Origin: Quercus robur
Lineage: Eukaryota > Streptophyta > Magnoliopsida > Fagales > Fagaceae
Assembly (NCBI RefSeq): GCF_932294415.1
Contig: NC_065541.1
Location: 67,610,695-67,674,694, forward strand
Length of the DNA: 64,000 nucleotides
Direction of reading: 5' to 3'
The notes under the pieces: generated by a model
Databases searched by the model: none
Told to the model about the DNA's origin: nothing
What the model saw: only the letters and a program-made list of their open reading frames with translations
Shown: positions 12,022 to 24,721 of the stretch, piece by piece
How positions within the stretch are numbered: position 1 is the stretch's first letter
How the letters are laid out: each line of letters starts with the position of its first letter
Program-made: the position numbers and the translations under genes

Positions 12022-15000
12022 GGGTACTTCTTCAGATTGAAAATGAAGAAATCATGCGTTTCTGACTCTGAACTCAGATTTCCTTGATGTTCTCCTGATT
12101 TAGCAAGGAAAAACATTAACAAAATTAGATGGGGGGATCATTAACCACCTTAATAGAAAAGTACTCTCAAACAGTTTCCTCACAAGCATCAAAAGAAACC
12201 ACTCTTGGTTTGTTTGTTGGAGAAACACTCGAGCACCAATGACGCCTTAATTTAGAAGCGTAGCAACTAGCAGGTATAAAGCACACCACCATTCACTCTT
12301 TCATATGGAAATCATAATTCTTTTCTATCCAGTAGATAAGAGGAGAAGGTACATCAATTTTTCCCTTAAAACTATATGGAACAAAACAAAAGAAAGCAGT
12401 GAAGAACCCTTCATGATGGTAGAAGACATATTCTGTCATGGATAGGGAAATAAGTGTACTTTTTTTAACCTCTTATAGAGTACAAGCACATCAAATTGGA
12501 GTCTTAAAGAATAGAATTCAGAAATTAATGAAAAATGGATTCAGATGTTTACAGATGAATTCAGATAACATTACTTTAACTGCGAAGACCAACAATTTTA
12601 ATCTTGAACAAAATAATATTCATATTCAAACATACAACATAATAAAGCATTGAAATGACCGAGTATACTCATGCTCACCATATAAATAACTAGTTGAGAA
12701 GCTGCTCCCTACTGTCAGATGGAATGGCAGGATGTACAACTTTTCAACCGTAAAGATCTTATAGTGACGCTCAGCAAAATCATTGACAGAGAACATTACT
12801 ACAGCTTCTTTTTATGGGAAAAAATTCTCTTTCAAAGGCTTTCCAGCTCAAAATTTTTAATTTTTGGGAAAGCGAAGTGCACCTTTTTGTAAAGAAAAAA
12901 AAAATAGTCCAACATGTATTCAGCACTAAGCTTTGAATAAAATTAAAAAAAGTAATCCATATACAAATTTACAAAAGCAAAGTGATTTATAAAGAATCCA
13001 AGAAAAGGGAAAAAAAAAAAGAGTCATTATAAAGGAAAAGCAAAAGCATAGTGATTCTTCTTTGTTCTGTAAAAGGGAAGGCAATGTCTCCTAGCATTCA
13101 AATGAAATTTATGTCACTAACTCATCACACAGAATCCATTGTTAGTTCCTTGACTAGAAGATGTGGGCATTGAGTTAAGCTGAGGAATTACAAGCAGTGG
13201 TCAATTCATTAGAAGTTGGATCATTAATAGAATGAGAAGAAAACCAGTGAGGCAATTAAATCTTGAAGGTGATGTGTGCACAAAAGACACAAGTTCAATT
13301 ATCAAACCATTCAATTATGAATTTTTTATAAATAAAGTTCTCTAATTAAGGAGAGAGGGACTCACCTCTCCCAGACCGCGTAGAAGTGAGAGCAATGACT
13401 TTTTTACAAACTCACGAGAAGGAAGATTTTAGTCCTGTGATCTGGCACTGTAATTGCCATAGATATCTGCAAATCCGTCAAGTGAAGGAAAAAGAAAAAA
13501 AGATCAATAAAAATGAGATTTTGGTGCTTAATAATTGAAAATTATGACCCACCAAATTTAGACTAGGAACTTTCGATATGCATGCATGGTCTCTCAATTT
13601 TTCTTTTTCCAAGTACATTATAAGAATCTGAATGCGCTACAGAACCCAAGAAAAGCAAAAAATGAAAAAGAAAACAAAGGTGTCTGTCTTCATCCAATTT
13701 TAGTTCCAACATGCTGACCGATAATTTCCTAACTCCAAGACAACATTATTGGGGAAAAAAGAAGACAACATGCTGTGACAATTCAACAAGCTTATCGCAC
13801 ACTGCTAAAAGGGAAAATGTGTATCACGTTTTATCTAGTCAATTTCCTTTGTGGTTATGTTCTGTGTAGAGTGACACTATAAAGTATTGACAATCTACCA
13901 GACCAAAGTGGCCAAGACAAGAGACGAAGAATTTCACTCACTTTCTACCATTAAAATGAGTAATCTCTATTGTGCTTCAATCTTTCCCCCCAAAAAACAA
14001 AACAGATCTTCCCCCAGGAGTAACTCAAAAACATTCCAATACACTAGAATGTAAAAATATAAATTTATCCTCAAACTAGTCACTTACTGATCAGTACTTA
14101 TGCAGTTGAAGGTGTGAGATTGAACATTACTCTTCCTTACTGAACAAGTATGTTGCTTCTGCCACTGTCAATGTGAAAGAGAGAGAGAGGGCACTCAAAA
14201 ATCTCTTCAAGGAAAACTGAAAAGACAATTTCCTCTCTCAACAACAATGTCGGCAAAAAGCAACATGGAAATGTGCCTTTAAAGCTTCTTTTTACCCAAC
14301 TAACGAGCTGTATCATTTAAATGCCTTAGTTTTTGAAAATGAAAATATTGAGGTAGATTAGATAACTTATATAGAAGAACAAAAGGAAAGAAAAAGAAGA
14401 AACGAAAGCGGGCATGGACTGCATTATATTGGAGTTAGGAGAAGCAGAGTACAAATAACAACAAAGAACACTTACTGCTAGCTAAGTCTCTGTTGCCTTT
14501 GAGATGACAGTTTTTTTTTTTTGTACAAGTTCTTAGTTTTACCGTTGAACTATCCCATTTTCACCGTTATTGATATTCATTCAGTACTTCTTAAAGTGTA
14601 ATTATTTCATTTGATTTGGGAAGTTAATTAAAATAGCTTGTGCTCCTTCTTGCCTGTAGACACAATAATTATCTTATGTGTTCTTAATATGTCTATATTT
14701 CTCACAACATATAATATTTATATTATTATAGAACTCACATGTTATGAGAGGGAGAATGCATAAGCTAGATGCACAAGATACTTTCTCATAGACAAAAGAC
14801 GGAATGTGGTTCATGTACAACAACATGTGCATTTGAGCTATTGAATCCATACCTCGTCTTGCCAATTTCTTGTTAAATATTCCCGAAACTTTTGAAAAAA
14901 AAGAAGGTTGATTAAAAAGTAAAAACAGAGAAAAATTATTACGCATAATTCATTGTTTTGACTTGATGCTCAACCGAAAAAGGGGAAAAAAAAAACTATA

Positions 15001-16127
15001 ATTATGTTTTTAATAAAGACAAATTTTGGGCTCACATGGGTAATTTACCTTTACCAACTATTTCAGGCCCTAATAGATTGGTAATTGACTTATTGGAGTA
15101 CAATTTGTGTTTCAAATTGGAGGGCCAGGTCTCGCATATGTCGGTTTGTGATAAACTACTTACATACATAAACCACGGCAATTAGTATATAAGCACACAG
15201 TAGTTTTTTTTTTTTTTTTTTTTTAAATTTTTATTTTTGAACGCGTATAATAAAAATAATATTAGTAGTGGTAGCGGACATGAGCAAAAGTGAAATTGCT
15301 CCAATAATGTGAAACCAAAAAATAGTGAAAAAATGTTGTAATGTTAGATTACCCAAACTATGTATTGTATGGTTTATGTTGTTGTCTGGTGTAGGTAGGT
15401 GTCATTTCCAAAGTACGAAATTAAATTAGGGGAAACACGTTTTGAAACCTAGATGGGGTGGAGGGGTCAAAGGAGATATTAGAGGCAAAGGAAAAGGTGA
15501 GTCTACTTCTATCAATTAATTTAAGCAGGTAGTTGGTTGTTGGATATATTTCTGCCTTTCCTTTCCTCACTAGACTACTAGTAATAATAGCATAGGATGT
15601 ACGTATTAATGTTAATGTTAAAGATAGTTGATGGTTCCTTACCATATAATTGGGTTTGTATGCTAATGCTATTAGATGGCAACAGAGGCAGAGTGCAGAG
15701 CAGAGTGAAACTGAGTTTAAGAAGCAGAGGTGGTTGGTTCATGAATCATCATCATCATCAGTTCATGGCTTCATAATCATGGTAACTTGTGCAGCTTATT
15801 TATTTATTAGTGTGTGTGTGATTAGTGATTACATTTTACAGTGGTGTTGAGGGCTGTTTTTCCAATTCCAATCCAAATGTTAAAAAGCCTTAGAGCAGGC
15901 CCATGGGATCATGGCTCCAACGAAAGACTAAAAAAAAGCTCAAGAAGCCCATATTTCTGCCCCCGAAATCTCAAAATTCAATATGGGCCCAATCCCTCCC
16001 AATTAAGTAAGGAAACAGAGGCCCACATAAATCTAGTTGGGGTTCGTCAAACAGAACAAAGTTGTCTCTCAAACAAAACTAGGAAGGATCATAGGATAGG
16101 AGTAGGAGTAATAATTATTCTCATTAA
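12022..16127. other. Intergenic region upstream of the receptor-like kinase
   Basis: About 4.1 kb with no credible protein gene on either strand. The stretch next to 12022 must hold the minus-strand promoter and leader of the receptor-like kinase, but no convincing TATA or splice pattern could be fixed. Frames at 14674-14946, 15421-15645 and 15650-16182 are short, unlike any family I recognise, and end in simple or AT-rich sequence. Confidence 0.5.
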
Positions 16128-18674
16128 TCTATACTACTATTTAAGGGGCTTCCTTTGTTTGATCCAGATTTTTTTGTTCTAAAATACTCCTACAGTCTAC
16201 GTTTAAGTAGAGACAAAACTTGGTAAAAATGTTTTCAATAACTCCCACATAAAACACTATCTACAAAATAGGATCACACTCCCAGTACACTCATATTGAT
16301 TTTCAAACTCAAAATGTTTCTTTTTTAGTTCTTCAATTCTTTCAATTCTGTGTTAATCTTCTTTTCACCATTCTCATGATTTTTTCTACTTGCTCTGCTC
16401 AAATTTGCTTTTGCTCAATGGTATGTGTATGTCAATGTACATTGGTCTTTTCTATTTTGGTTTTCTAATTCATGAACAACTTCTTATATTCTAGAAACAA
16501 ATAAAATATTTGTGTAAAATGGCCCGTATATTTCAACCTTACCTTTAATTTCTTTCACATATTTCTTCAAGGAATGTGCACTGGTGTGTCTATTTTCAAG
16601 ATTTTGGTATCTAAACTTCAAGGAACGTGCACTAGGGTGCATTGGGGTGTTAAACTTCAAGTTTTGTGCGCTCTATCCTCTAACTCCAATGGATTGTTCT
16701 AACTTTGGACTTGAAGTGTAGTCAATGGCAAAAATGTAAGTATCTTTCATAACCTCTATTTAAAATGCCTCATGTGTGTTGGGTTTTCTGTATTATGTTT
16801 GCTTTTATGAGTTGCCATTCAGTATTTGCTTTCCTATATATATTTAATTTGTATTTGGTTTCTTTAACTGCATGATATTGATAAAAGCTTTATCTGTGGA
16901 CTACGTGTATCCAAATTTGAAGTCAAGTGAACTAGAAAGTGCTAAAGTTGATAATGGGAATGTGCTTGCTTCAAAGACACACATGCCATTTGATAATTTG
17001 GAATGAAGTAATAAGTTGGGTTTGAAAGATAAGGGTAATGTGTTTGATGTTCAGTGCACTAATCCTTTAAATGTATTCCCCTATTAGGAGTGGTATCAAT
17101 CTAGATAAGGTAAAAACAGCCTGAAGTATTTGCTTAAAAGAAGAGCCCGAAGTGCAACAAAGTAAATGGAATACAGTTTTAGGAGTTTGGGTTTGCCATT
17201 TAGTATTTGTTTTTCTGTATTTGGTTTATGTTAGATTTCTTACTTTGTCAGTTTTTTAAAACTCAAATTGATATTAAAAAAAAAAAAAAAAAATTCAGTT
17301 GAATGCTGACTTAGAGTTTAGAAAAAAAAAAAAAAAAAAACCTTATTATTTTATCGTGATTTAGAGTTTGAAAGGGAAAAAAAAAAAAAAAATCTTTCAA
17401 CTCTCTTGTAAAATACTGCCTACAAAATAGGACTATACTTTATTATCATTATCCTCTTTATATCATTATCTTTTTTATTTATTTTTATTTGGTTAGTTTG
17501 ATGGGTGTTTAATATTTTCTCTAATTAATGAGTATTTTTTAAAGAATGGGAATGATATATATTGATTTGTCCTTTTTTTTTTTTTTTTTTTTTTTTTTGT
17601 GGTTATAGGGTTTGACTCATTATTTTAGTGTATGTGTTCTAAGTGGGGCTTTCTCTTCCTCCTATTATTTTTTTTTTCTATTGTTTTTCTTACATTTAAG
17701 CCTTGCTCTCTAATTTATTTTGTATTTTTTTTAGGATGACATATCAACAATTTTGTTAGATTGCATAGCAGGCACATTGGATGAATTCGAATGAGCGAAG
17801 TGATAGTCAATCTATCAAGTAGTTATTAAAGACAAATTTTTTGTAAATATTCTACCTATTTATGCCTATATTTATTAATTTGTGTAACATACGTTTTCAG
17901 TTAATTGAAACTATTACACTTTAACTTCATTTTACTCAATCACATCTCTTTCATATGAAATTAATATTGTCCTTTGTTGTGCCTTTCATTGCACATTTAT
18001 TTAAAAAAAAAGAGAATACATTTATTTATTTTTAAATTAAAGGAATGGTAACGTTGATAGCCCTTCTTAGTTTTTAATTTTTTTTTTTATATAGCTTTTT
18101 TAAGCATGCTAAAATTTAGTTATGGATGTGGACTAAGTGCCTATCTTTTAGGATTAAGTATAATTACATAGCTACCATTTAAAAAAATTTAATTAAAAAA
18201 ATTCTGCATTTACATCATGGGAGTCTTTAGCATTTTGAAATTTTTGTTATGGTTATGGATGTGTAATACCAGGTACCTTTCAGGGCTAAGTGACTGCTTT
18301 TTAGGATTTTTTAAAGAAAATTGATAACTCTCATTTAAAAAAAAATGATAATTGTGACACTTTATGACCGGTATATCTTCTTCTGTCATTACGAAGTTCA
18401 CAATCCAAAATGAATAATTTTCATTCAAAAAAAAAAAAAATAGATAAGAAAAAGTTAATAATTTGCATCCATTAGAATTTGGGATTATTACATTTTCCAA
18501 TCACAAAAATACCTAAGGGTATGATGAAAAAATTATTTTATCCAAAACGCATAACACTCATACACTCCTAGGTATTTTTGTGATTGGAAAATGTAGCAAT
18601 CTCAAATTATAATAGATGCAAATAATTAACTTTTTAAAGAAAAATAAAAAAGTGAGCGCGTGCTCAGAGGCTAG
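16128..18674 (+). mobile_element. Non-autonomous Helitron (rolling-circle transposon)
   Basis: The left end reads A|TCTATACTACTATTTAAGG, a start typical of plant Helitrons (TC, inserted after A). The right end reads TGAGCGCGTGCTCAGAGGCTAG|T: a 5-bp stem hairpin (TGAGC/GCTCA around GCGT), four bases, then CTAG followed by host T. Insertion between A and T without target duplication is the Helitron hallmark. The 2.55 kb interior is AT-rich, with poly-A and poly-T runs, local repeats of 'cttcaaggaatgtgcac' near 16567-16670, and no Rep or helicase frame, so it would depend on an autonomous partner. The hairpin-to-CTAG spacing (4 nt) is shorter than the usual ~10 nt, which lowers confidence slightly. 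Confidence 0.62.
18440..18640. repeat. Inverted repeat (fold-back), arms about 80 bp
   Basis: The left arm (about 18440-18524, 'aataatttgcatccatta...ccaatcacaaaaatacct') is the imperfect reverse complement of the right arm (about 18560-18640), with a spacer of roughly 40 bp. The arms match at most positions over about 80 bp. It lies at the 3' end of the Helitron just inside the terminal hairpin. It may be a small fold-back MITE or part of the Helitron family itself. Confidence 0.7.
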
Positions 18675-18675
18675 T

Positions 18676-18900
18676 TAATACTAATAGAGGTAGTGTGGTG
18701 TCTCTTCCTCTTCTTCATTGTAGCAGTACTAAACCAATCCTTCCTTCTCATCACTGATAGTTATTGTGACTACTTCTTTATTGTGTATGTCAATGACAGT
18801 GATTGAGAATCAGAGAGAGAGAGAAAAAATCCCTTTATCAAATAAATAAATAAACATAAACCCTACTCCATCAGTTGCACTAGTTTCTCATCAGTCAAAG

Positions 18901-18995
<95 letters not shown>

Positions 18996-19040
18996 AAAAA
19001 GACATTTTGAATACAAAGAGTTTGGCAAGATGAGCACAAA
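18676..19040. other. Spacer between Helitron and POT1-like remnant, with (AG)n run 18902-18993
   Basis: C/T-rich leader-like sequence (TCTTCCTCTTCTTCATTG near 18702) could be the former promoter or leader of the POT1-like gene. An uninterrupted AG run of about 92 bp (18902-18993) follows, and is the source of the Ser-Leu repeat frame on the minus strand. Confidence 0.6.
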
Positions 19041-19044
19041 CCGT

Positions 19045-20734
19045 AAAACCAATAAGAGACGCCTTAATATGGATTAACTTCAACTTTAACCTTGTTGGAA
19101 TTGTTAGGGAATACACTTTTCCCAGAAAGAGCAGAGGAAGCGATGCCTACTTTCTTTCTTTCCTTTTCTCATTTTACACATTCTTTCATTTTCTTAGCCT
19201 TTGGATATATATATATATATATATATGAAAAATTTTACCTCTTTTTTAAGCTTTTAGTCTTATTTATAAAAAAAAAATTATCTTATAGGTATTTTAGATT
19301 ATTTTTCATTACTGAGGATTGTGGATGAGTCTTGTACGGACAAAGAATTCTCTGTGCATATATTCATTGCAAGGTTGGAGGATCTTCCGCATGTTAAGTC
19401 ATACAAAGACTACATTGTTCTCCACAATGTCAAGGTGCTTCTTAAATATCAATCTTTTTATGCAAAGTTGTACTTTTTTTTTTCTGAGCATTTTTTGTTT
19501 TGAGAATTCATGGTTTCTGGAATTTATTTATTTTTTTGTCAAATGAATATTCTCGCTTTGTTGATCTTATAGAATCATATTTTCTCTGTGTGTGTGTGTG
19601 TTTTTTTACATTTTACATGCACATTCTCATAATTGGTTTTATAGAATCACAAATCAGGTGTAAAAATGCATGCATAAATCTTTCAACACTGACATAGTTG
19701 AAGATTTTCTTGTCCTTACACTGCATGTCGTATTGTAGTGCTTAATCTTGGTTTTAGTATTCATTTAATATGGCAGCATGAATTATTTTGCAGATTAAAG
19801 AGTACAAAGGGGAGCCTTGCGCTTCTTTTGACAAAAGACACTCTTCATTTGCTTTACTCAATGAAATTAAACAAGTTTTGTCAACTTTAATCCTTATCAA
19901 TCTTATCAAGGATTTTGCCTTCAACAATCTGACATGGGCGATATGACACATACGAGGAATTTCTTTCCTACATTTCCATCTAATGTAGGTATGATATGGT
20001 GCAACTACTGAACTAAATGTCTCTTTTTATTTGTACATATCACTGTTATCTCATATTTTTGTGGTAATTTGGGCTACTATTTTACTTGAGATCTTTTGTC
20101 ATTCTATAGAAGTTGTGGATTACTGTTATTATTATTATTACTACTACTACTACTACTACTATGCTTATTCTTTTCTGAGTTGTTTAGTAATGGCATCAAA
20201 TCATTGCATATGCATCCAGCTTTTCTCCTTTGCTTGTGCCTCAAGCATCTTGCAGATGTATTGCCCCTCCCACCCCCCAAAAAGCCTCTTTCTTTCTTTC
20301 CCCTTGTATTGTTCTTTCTTCTTTGTGATGCAGTTGAATGGACCAATGATGCATATATTCCCAATTTTGAATTTATTGCATGGGATTCAATCATTAATAC
20401 TACTAATACTGATTTGAGACTTCAACCTTATGCTTTGTAGGAAATACTTCATGCTTGAAATCATTGAAAGATATCACACCTAAGACGAGTTTTGATCTTG
20501 TATGTAAGGTAATTCTTGTTACTGCGATGGACAACATTGATGTGTAGTGATTGCTCTATTTTATTCTTTCAAGGTATTAAACAACTGATGTAATTTTCTT
20601 TTCACTATTGTTTTCTTTATTCATCTTGTCTACTTGGGAATTTAGGTTCTGCACATCGAAGAAGTTTCCCGCAATGTGTGGATGCTCTTTTTGTGGGATG
20701 GAAATGATGGTCTCCCACTAGCCTTGGATAGGAA
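19045..20734 (+). pseudogene. POT1: Truncated POT1-like (Protection of Telomeres 1) gene remnant
   Basis: Five exon-like blocks in order resemble the N-terminal half of plant POT1, the telomeric single-strand-binding protein with two OB folds. Block 1 (about 19045-19132) reads RDALIWINFNFNLVGIVREY. Block 2 (about 19298-19434) contains RIVDESCTDKEFSV and LEDLPHVKSYKDYIVLHNVK. Block 3 (from 19794) reads IKEYKGEPCASFDKRHSSFA. Block 4 (20441-20508) reads SLKDITPKTSFDLVCK. Block 5 (20646-20734) reads VLHIEEVSRNVWMLFLWDG and ends at a perfect GTAAGT donor. Blocks 2-5 keep usable splice sites. Block 1 has no in-frame ATG after an upstream stop and no GT donor at its end, and nothing resembling the rest of OB2 or the C-terminal domain follows before the Copia fragments. 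It is therefore most likely a decayed partial copy; a fused or re-started short gene is less likely. Confidence 0.72.
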
Positions 20735-21422
20735 GTAAGTATTTATTAATTTGTTCTCTTTCAGCAACGATACTCAGGCCAAGTAGCTTAGATTAAGGTT
20801 CACAGTGTGGGTGGAGAGGCCTAGATAAAACTATGTTCTCTCATCAACCCTCTCTTTCTTGAATCTTTGTCACTTTTTGCTAGTGAACTTATGAGGTATG
20901 AAGAAGAATGAATGTTGGCTTGTTACTATTGGTACCATAATTGGTGGAGTGAAAAAATCACTTATCTCCTTTTCTTTCTTCATTTATTAAATTCATCTTC
21001 CAAATAATTTTTGCCTTTTGTAATGAACAACCTGGGAAAAGAAAATGCCACTTTATGACAAAATATCCCTTTTAATTCTTGGGAAAAGTCTTGCTTCCTG
21101 TTAGAGTATCATTTGTTGTTTTGCCTTACATATAGATGTGTATGTATGTATTTGGAAATTTGAGAAGATGTCTCAGGGTTTTTACTCTTTCTTGCACTGC
21201 ATTCCAGTGAACTCAAAAGTGTAACACAATGATGATCAATGGTGGCTTCAGCCATGATTCTAACCTGTCTCTATAATAATCTTATATGTTACCTCATGTT
21301 TTGCCAAGATACCTGTTAAAACTAGGTTTAGTTGTACCTTTTATTATTCTTTGATATTTGGTTTAATTATGTGTTTGTAGAGACTAGTTGGTGATATTGG
21401 AGAAGATGTATTGTGTTCTCAT
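20735..21422. other. Spacer after the POT1-like remnant
   Basis: No further POT1 exon and no other gene recognised. It ends at an LTR. Confidence 0.5.
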
Positions 21423-21661
21423 TGTTAAGATTTAAATGTTTTATTTTATATTTATTAATATTTATTGGAAGTTCTAGTCATTGGTAGTTTGTTTGAGTCT
21501 TTAGATATTTGGTTATTTGATTTCGTGGCTGAGAAAGTATCTTATGTGTGATCCTATTTTATAGGATTTGTGGTTAGTGCTAGGATGAAGTGTTCTGATG
21601 TAAAGCCTATTTATAGGCCATTTTCTTTATCAATGAAATTCAGAGCTTTACCATTCCAACA
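21423..21661 (+). mobile_element. Copia-type LTR remnant, about 239 bp
   Basis: Fossil LTR beginning TGTTAAGATTTAAATG and ending ATTCCAACA (TG..CA). Its right part is repeated in reverse orientation at about 21916-22050 and 22556-22690, next to a tRNA-Met-type primer binding site on that strand. No clear flanking target duplication was found, so it may be part of a rearranged element and not a clean solo LTR. Confidence 0.65.
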
Positions 21662-21899
21662 CTGTTTTCTGGGCATCTGACAAGACTGTATTTGGTGCTG
21701 GTGCTTGAATTCTAGATTCAACAATCGGCTAATACTCTTTGGACCTTAGAAGATTCTCCATTAGCATACTCCAATGGTCATAGTGACCATCAAAACGTGG
21801 GATCGCCGCCTGCACAAAATTTGAATTTGAAGCCATCAATGCTGTTTGGGAACTTTTTCTTTCTTGCTTTTCTCACCGCCCTAATACCATTGTTACAAA

Positions 21900-22920
21900 A
21901 TTAAAAACAAAAGAGACGTGTTGGAATGGTAAAACTCTGAATTTCATTGATAAAGAAAAGGGCCTATAAATAGGCTTTACATCAGAACACTTCATCCTAG
22001 CACTAACCACAAATCCTATAAAATAGGATCACACATAAGACACTTTCTTGCAAGTAACGAAGGATTCTCTTGGCAGCTAACAAATGTATTTCTATTGGAT
22101 TCTCCATATATCTACTTATTAAACTCACAGAATACATTATGTCTGGCCTTGTCGTAGTTAAATACATTAAACTGCCAACAATTTGCTTATAAAGTGTACT
22201 GTCCACCTTCTTCCCTTCATGATCTTTATTTCTCAAAAGAAGTATGTGCAAGACATTTTGGACAGGTTTCAAATGAAGGATTGCAATCCTGTAAGCACTC
22301 CAACTGAGTTTGGCTTGAAGCTAAACAAAGATCATGAAGGGAAGAAGGTGGACAGTACACTTTATAAGCAAATTATTGGCAGTTTGATGTATTTAACTGC
22401 AACAAGGCCAGACATAATGTATTCTGTGAGTTTAATAAGTAGATATATGGAGAATCCAACAGAAATACATTTGTTAAAAACAAATGTACTCTTTCTCTCT
22501 TGCTTTTCTCACCGCTCTGATACCATTGTTACAAAGTTAAAAACAAAAGAGACGTGTTGGAATGGTAAAACTTTGAATTTTATTGATAAAGAAAAGGGCC
22601 TATAAATAGGCTTTACATCAGAACACTTCATCCTAGCACTAACCACAAATCCTATAAAATAGGATCACACATAAGACACTTTCTTGCAAGTAACAAATGA
22701 TTCTCTTGGCAGCTAACAAATGCATTTTTGTTGGATTCTCCATATATCTACTTATTAAACTCACAGAATACATTATGTCTGGCCTTGTTGCAGTTAAATA
22801 CATCAAACTGCCAACAATTTGCTTGTAAAGTGTACAGTCCACCTTCTTCCCTTCATGATCTTTGTTTAGCTTCAAGCTAAACTCAGTCGGAGTGCTTACA
22901 GGATTGCAATCCTTCATCTG
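21900..22920. mobile_element. Rearranged Ty1/Copia fragments in both orientations
   Basis: Fossil, broken and incomplete. Three copies of the same reverse transcriptase to RNase H boundary segment (containing SLMYLT.TRPDIMYSVSLIS) are present: minus at about 22045-22230, plus at about 22255-22480, minus at about 22700-22917. They alternate with LTR pieces (about 21916-22050 and 22556-22690, minus) and a tRNA-Met-type primer binding site (TGGTATCAGAGCGG on the minus strand near 22520). The first two coding copies face each other and form a long inverted repeat. Only a small fraction of a Copia element is present, and several rearrangements are needed to explain the layout. Confidence 0.82.
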
Positions 22921-23937
22921 AGATAGGTGTATAGGAATTTATTGAAGGAAACCTTTACATTGGTGATATTTGCAATACAAGATGATGTACTCCATGCTAG
23001 CTGGATCCATATATATATATATATATATATATTTCTGGAAGCTTGGGAGTACCAGAGGCATATCAGATGTAGAGAGATAGCTATTGTGAATAAGAAATGT
23101 AATAGAATCATTGCCCATTGTTTGGCTATGCATACGTAAATAATTTTTTTGTCTCTAATTTCAATCTTCATAGTAACAAGGTAGATCAATTTTTTTTTTT
23201 TTTTTTTGGCTATGCATGCTTCTTCAATACATCAGTTCGATGCTCTGTCTTAATATCTCTTATTATAGTTGCCTACTTGCCTTCGTGGGGCAGAGTGCAC
23301 TGTGCACAAAAGAAAAAAAAGAAAAGAAAAGAAAAGTAGACAAAATGTTGTTTGTAAGGAAAGATATCCCCTTGTACCTCAGTTCTTTTCTGATAGATTG
23401 AAGTTTATCAAAAAAAGAGAACAACATCATCTTCATTTCTCGTGAATTGGAGTTGAAATGAAGAGAGTACATTTCACAGTCAAGATTTTGTTTAATGGAT
23501 TTGATGATGTATAGAGTGGTGTCATTTGAAATTTTAAATGATGTGATAATAGATATATCTTTAAATTTGTAAAATTTAATTTAAACCATGAAATAGATTT
23601 ATGTCAAATAGAGAAAATCTTAATACTAAGCGGTGCAATGAGATGAGCTATGCAATTATGGTAGGGTTAGTCTTTGTTCTTCTTAAAGATATTAAGGCAC
23701 AATTCTAGTTAAGTCAGTAAGAAATCCTAATCCTACTTAAATTCCAAGTCTTATAACTCTAGTTAGTCTAATATAAAAAGCCTATTATGAATCATTGTAA
23801 AATATAGTAAGGATATCCATCAAGTGTTTTTGGCTTTTGATATAAATCGTCAGGCTGAACACATTAATTCTTTCTCTCTTCTATTTTCTATTCTACCTGA
23901 TATTAGAGTTATATTTCTTTTTCTCTCTTCCATTTTG

Positions 23938-23970
<33 letters not shown>

Positions 23971-24690
23971 GATTTTTTTTTCTTTCTATTTTCTCATGAT
24001 GTTTGAAATATGTTTTTATCATTTCTAACAATTCCTTCTCATGTTAAATCCAAATCTGAACAAGTTTGTTTGTGTGATGTGGAGCTCTTGTTACCATATT
24101 TATAGCAAGACACAAGTAGTATGAAGCCAATTGTTGTTGCTTTGTTGGTGTTCGATTATAGCATATGATGGCACCCCTTATGTGGGTTTGTATCCCCTTT
24201 TTAGGTCCACCATTTTGACAAAAGGCAATTAGCTTCATTCTTTTATCCTTAATTCGTTGTTAGTATAACTAGTAACTCATAACAGTTTACTCACTCTCCC
24301 TACTTTTTATAACTCTAAACGTTAAAACTCACTCAAATAAGAAAAATGGGGGGGGGGGGGGGCGTGGAATATGATAATGATCCCCTCCATTTCAGTTGAC
24401 ATTGAAATAATTTATTTATTTTAATTAAAATTTTATTTTTTGGATCTAACTGTGTAAAGACTACAATGTCATTTCAAGTGGAGAAGATCATTTTCCAATA
24501 AACAATTGAATATTAGGGAAAGGAGTATAGACAGTCACACCTCTCCTTCGCTCTAGATTAATAGATTAATAATAAACAAATTTGTGGAAGGGCAAATTGG
24601 CCCATTCACAATAACTTTATCAACAAAAGATATACTTCATGAGAATAACCATTTCTCCCACTTGCCAATGTAAAGTACAAAGGATTTTTT

Positions 24691-24721
<31 letters not shown>

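Noticed and set aside
15650-16182. Two short open frames before the Helitron
   Set aside because: They have no recognisable motif, end in AT-rich sequence, and the second crosses the Helitron boundary.
23640-23915. LTR end plus primer-binding site
   Set aside because: The resemblance to a Copia LTR and tRNA-Met primer site is too diverged to call as a feature of its own.
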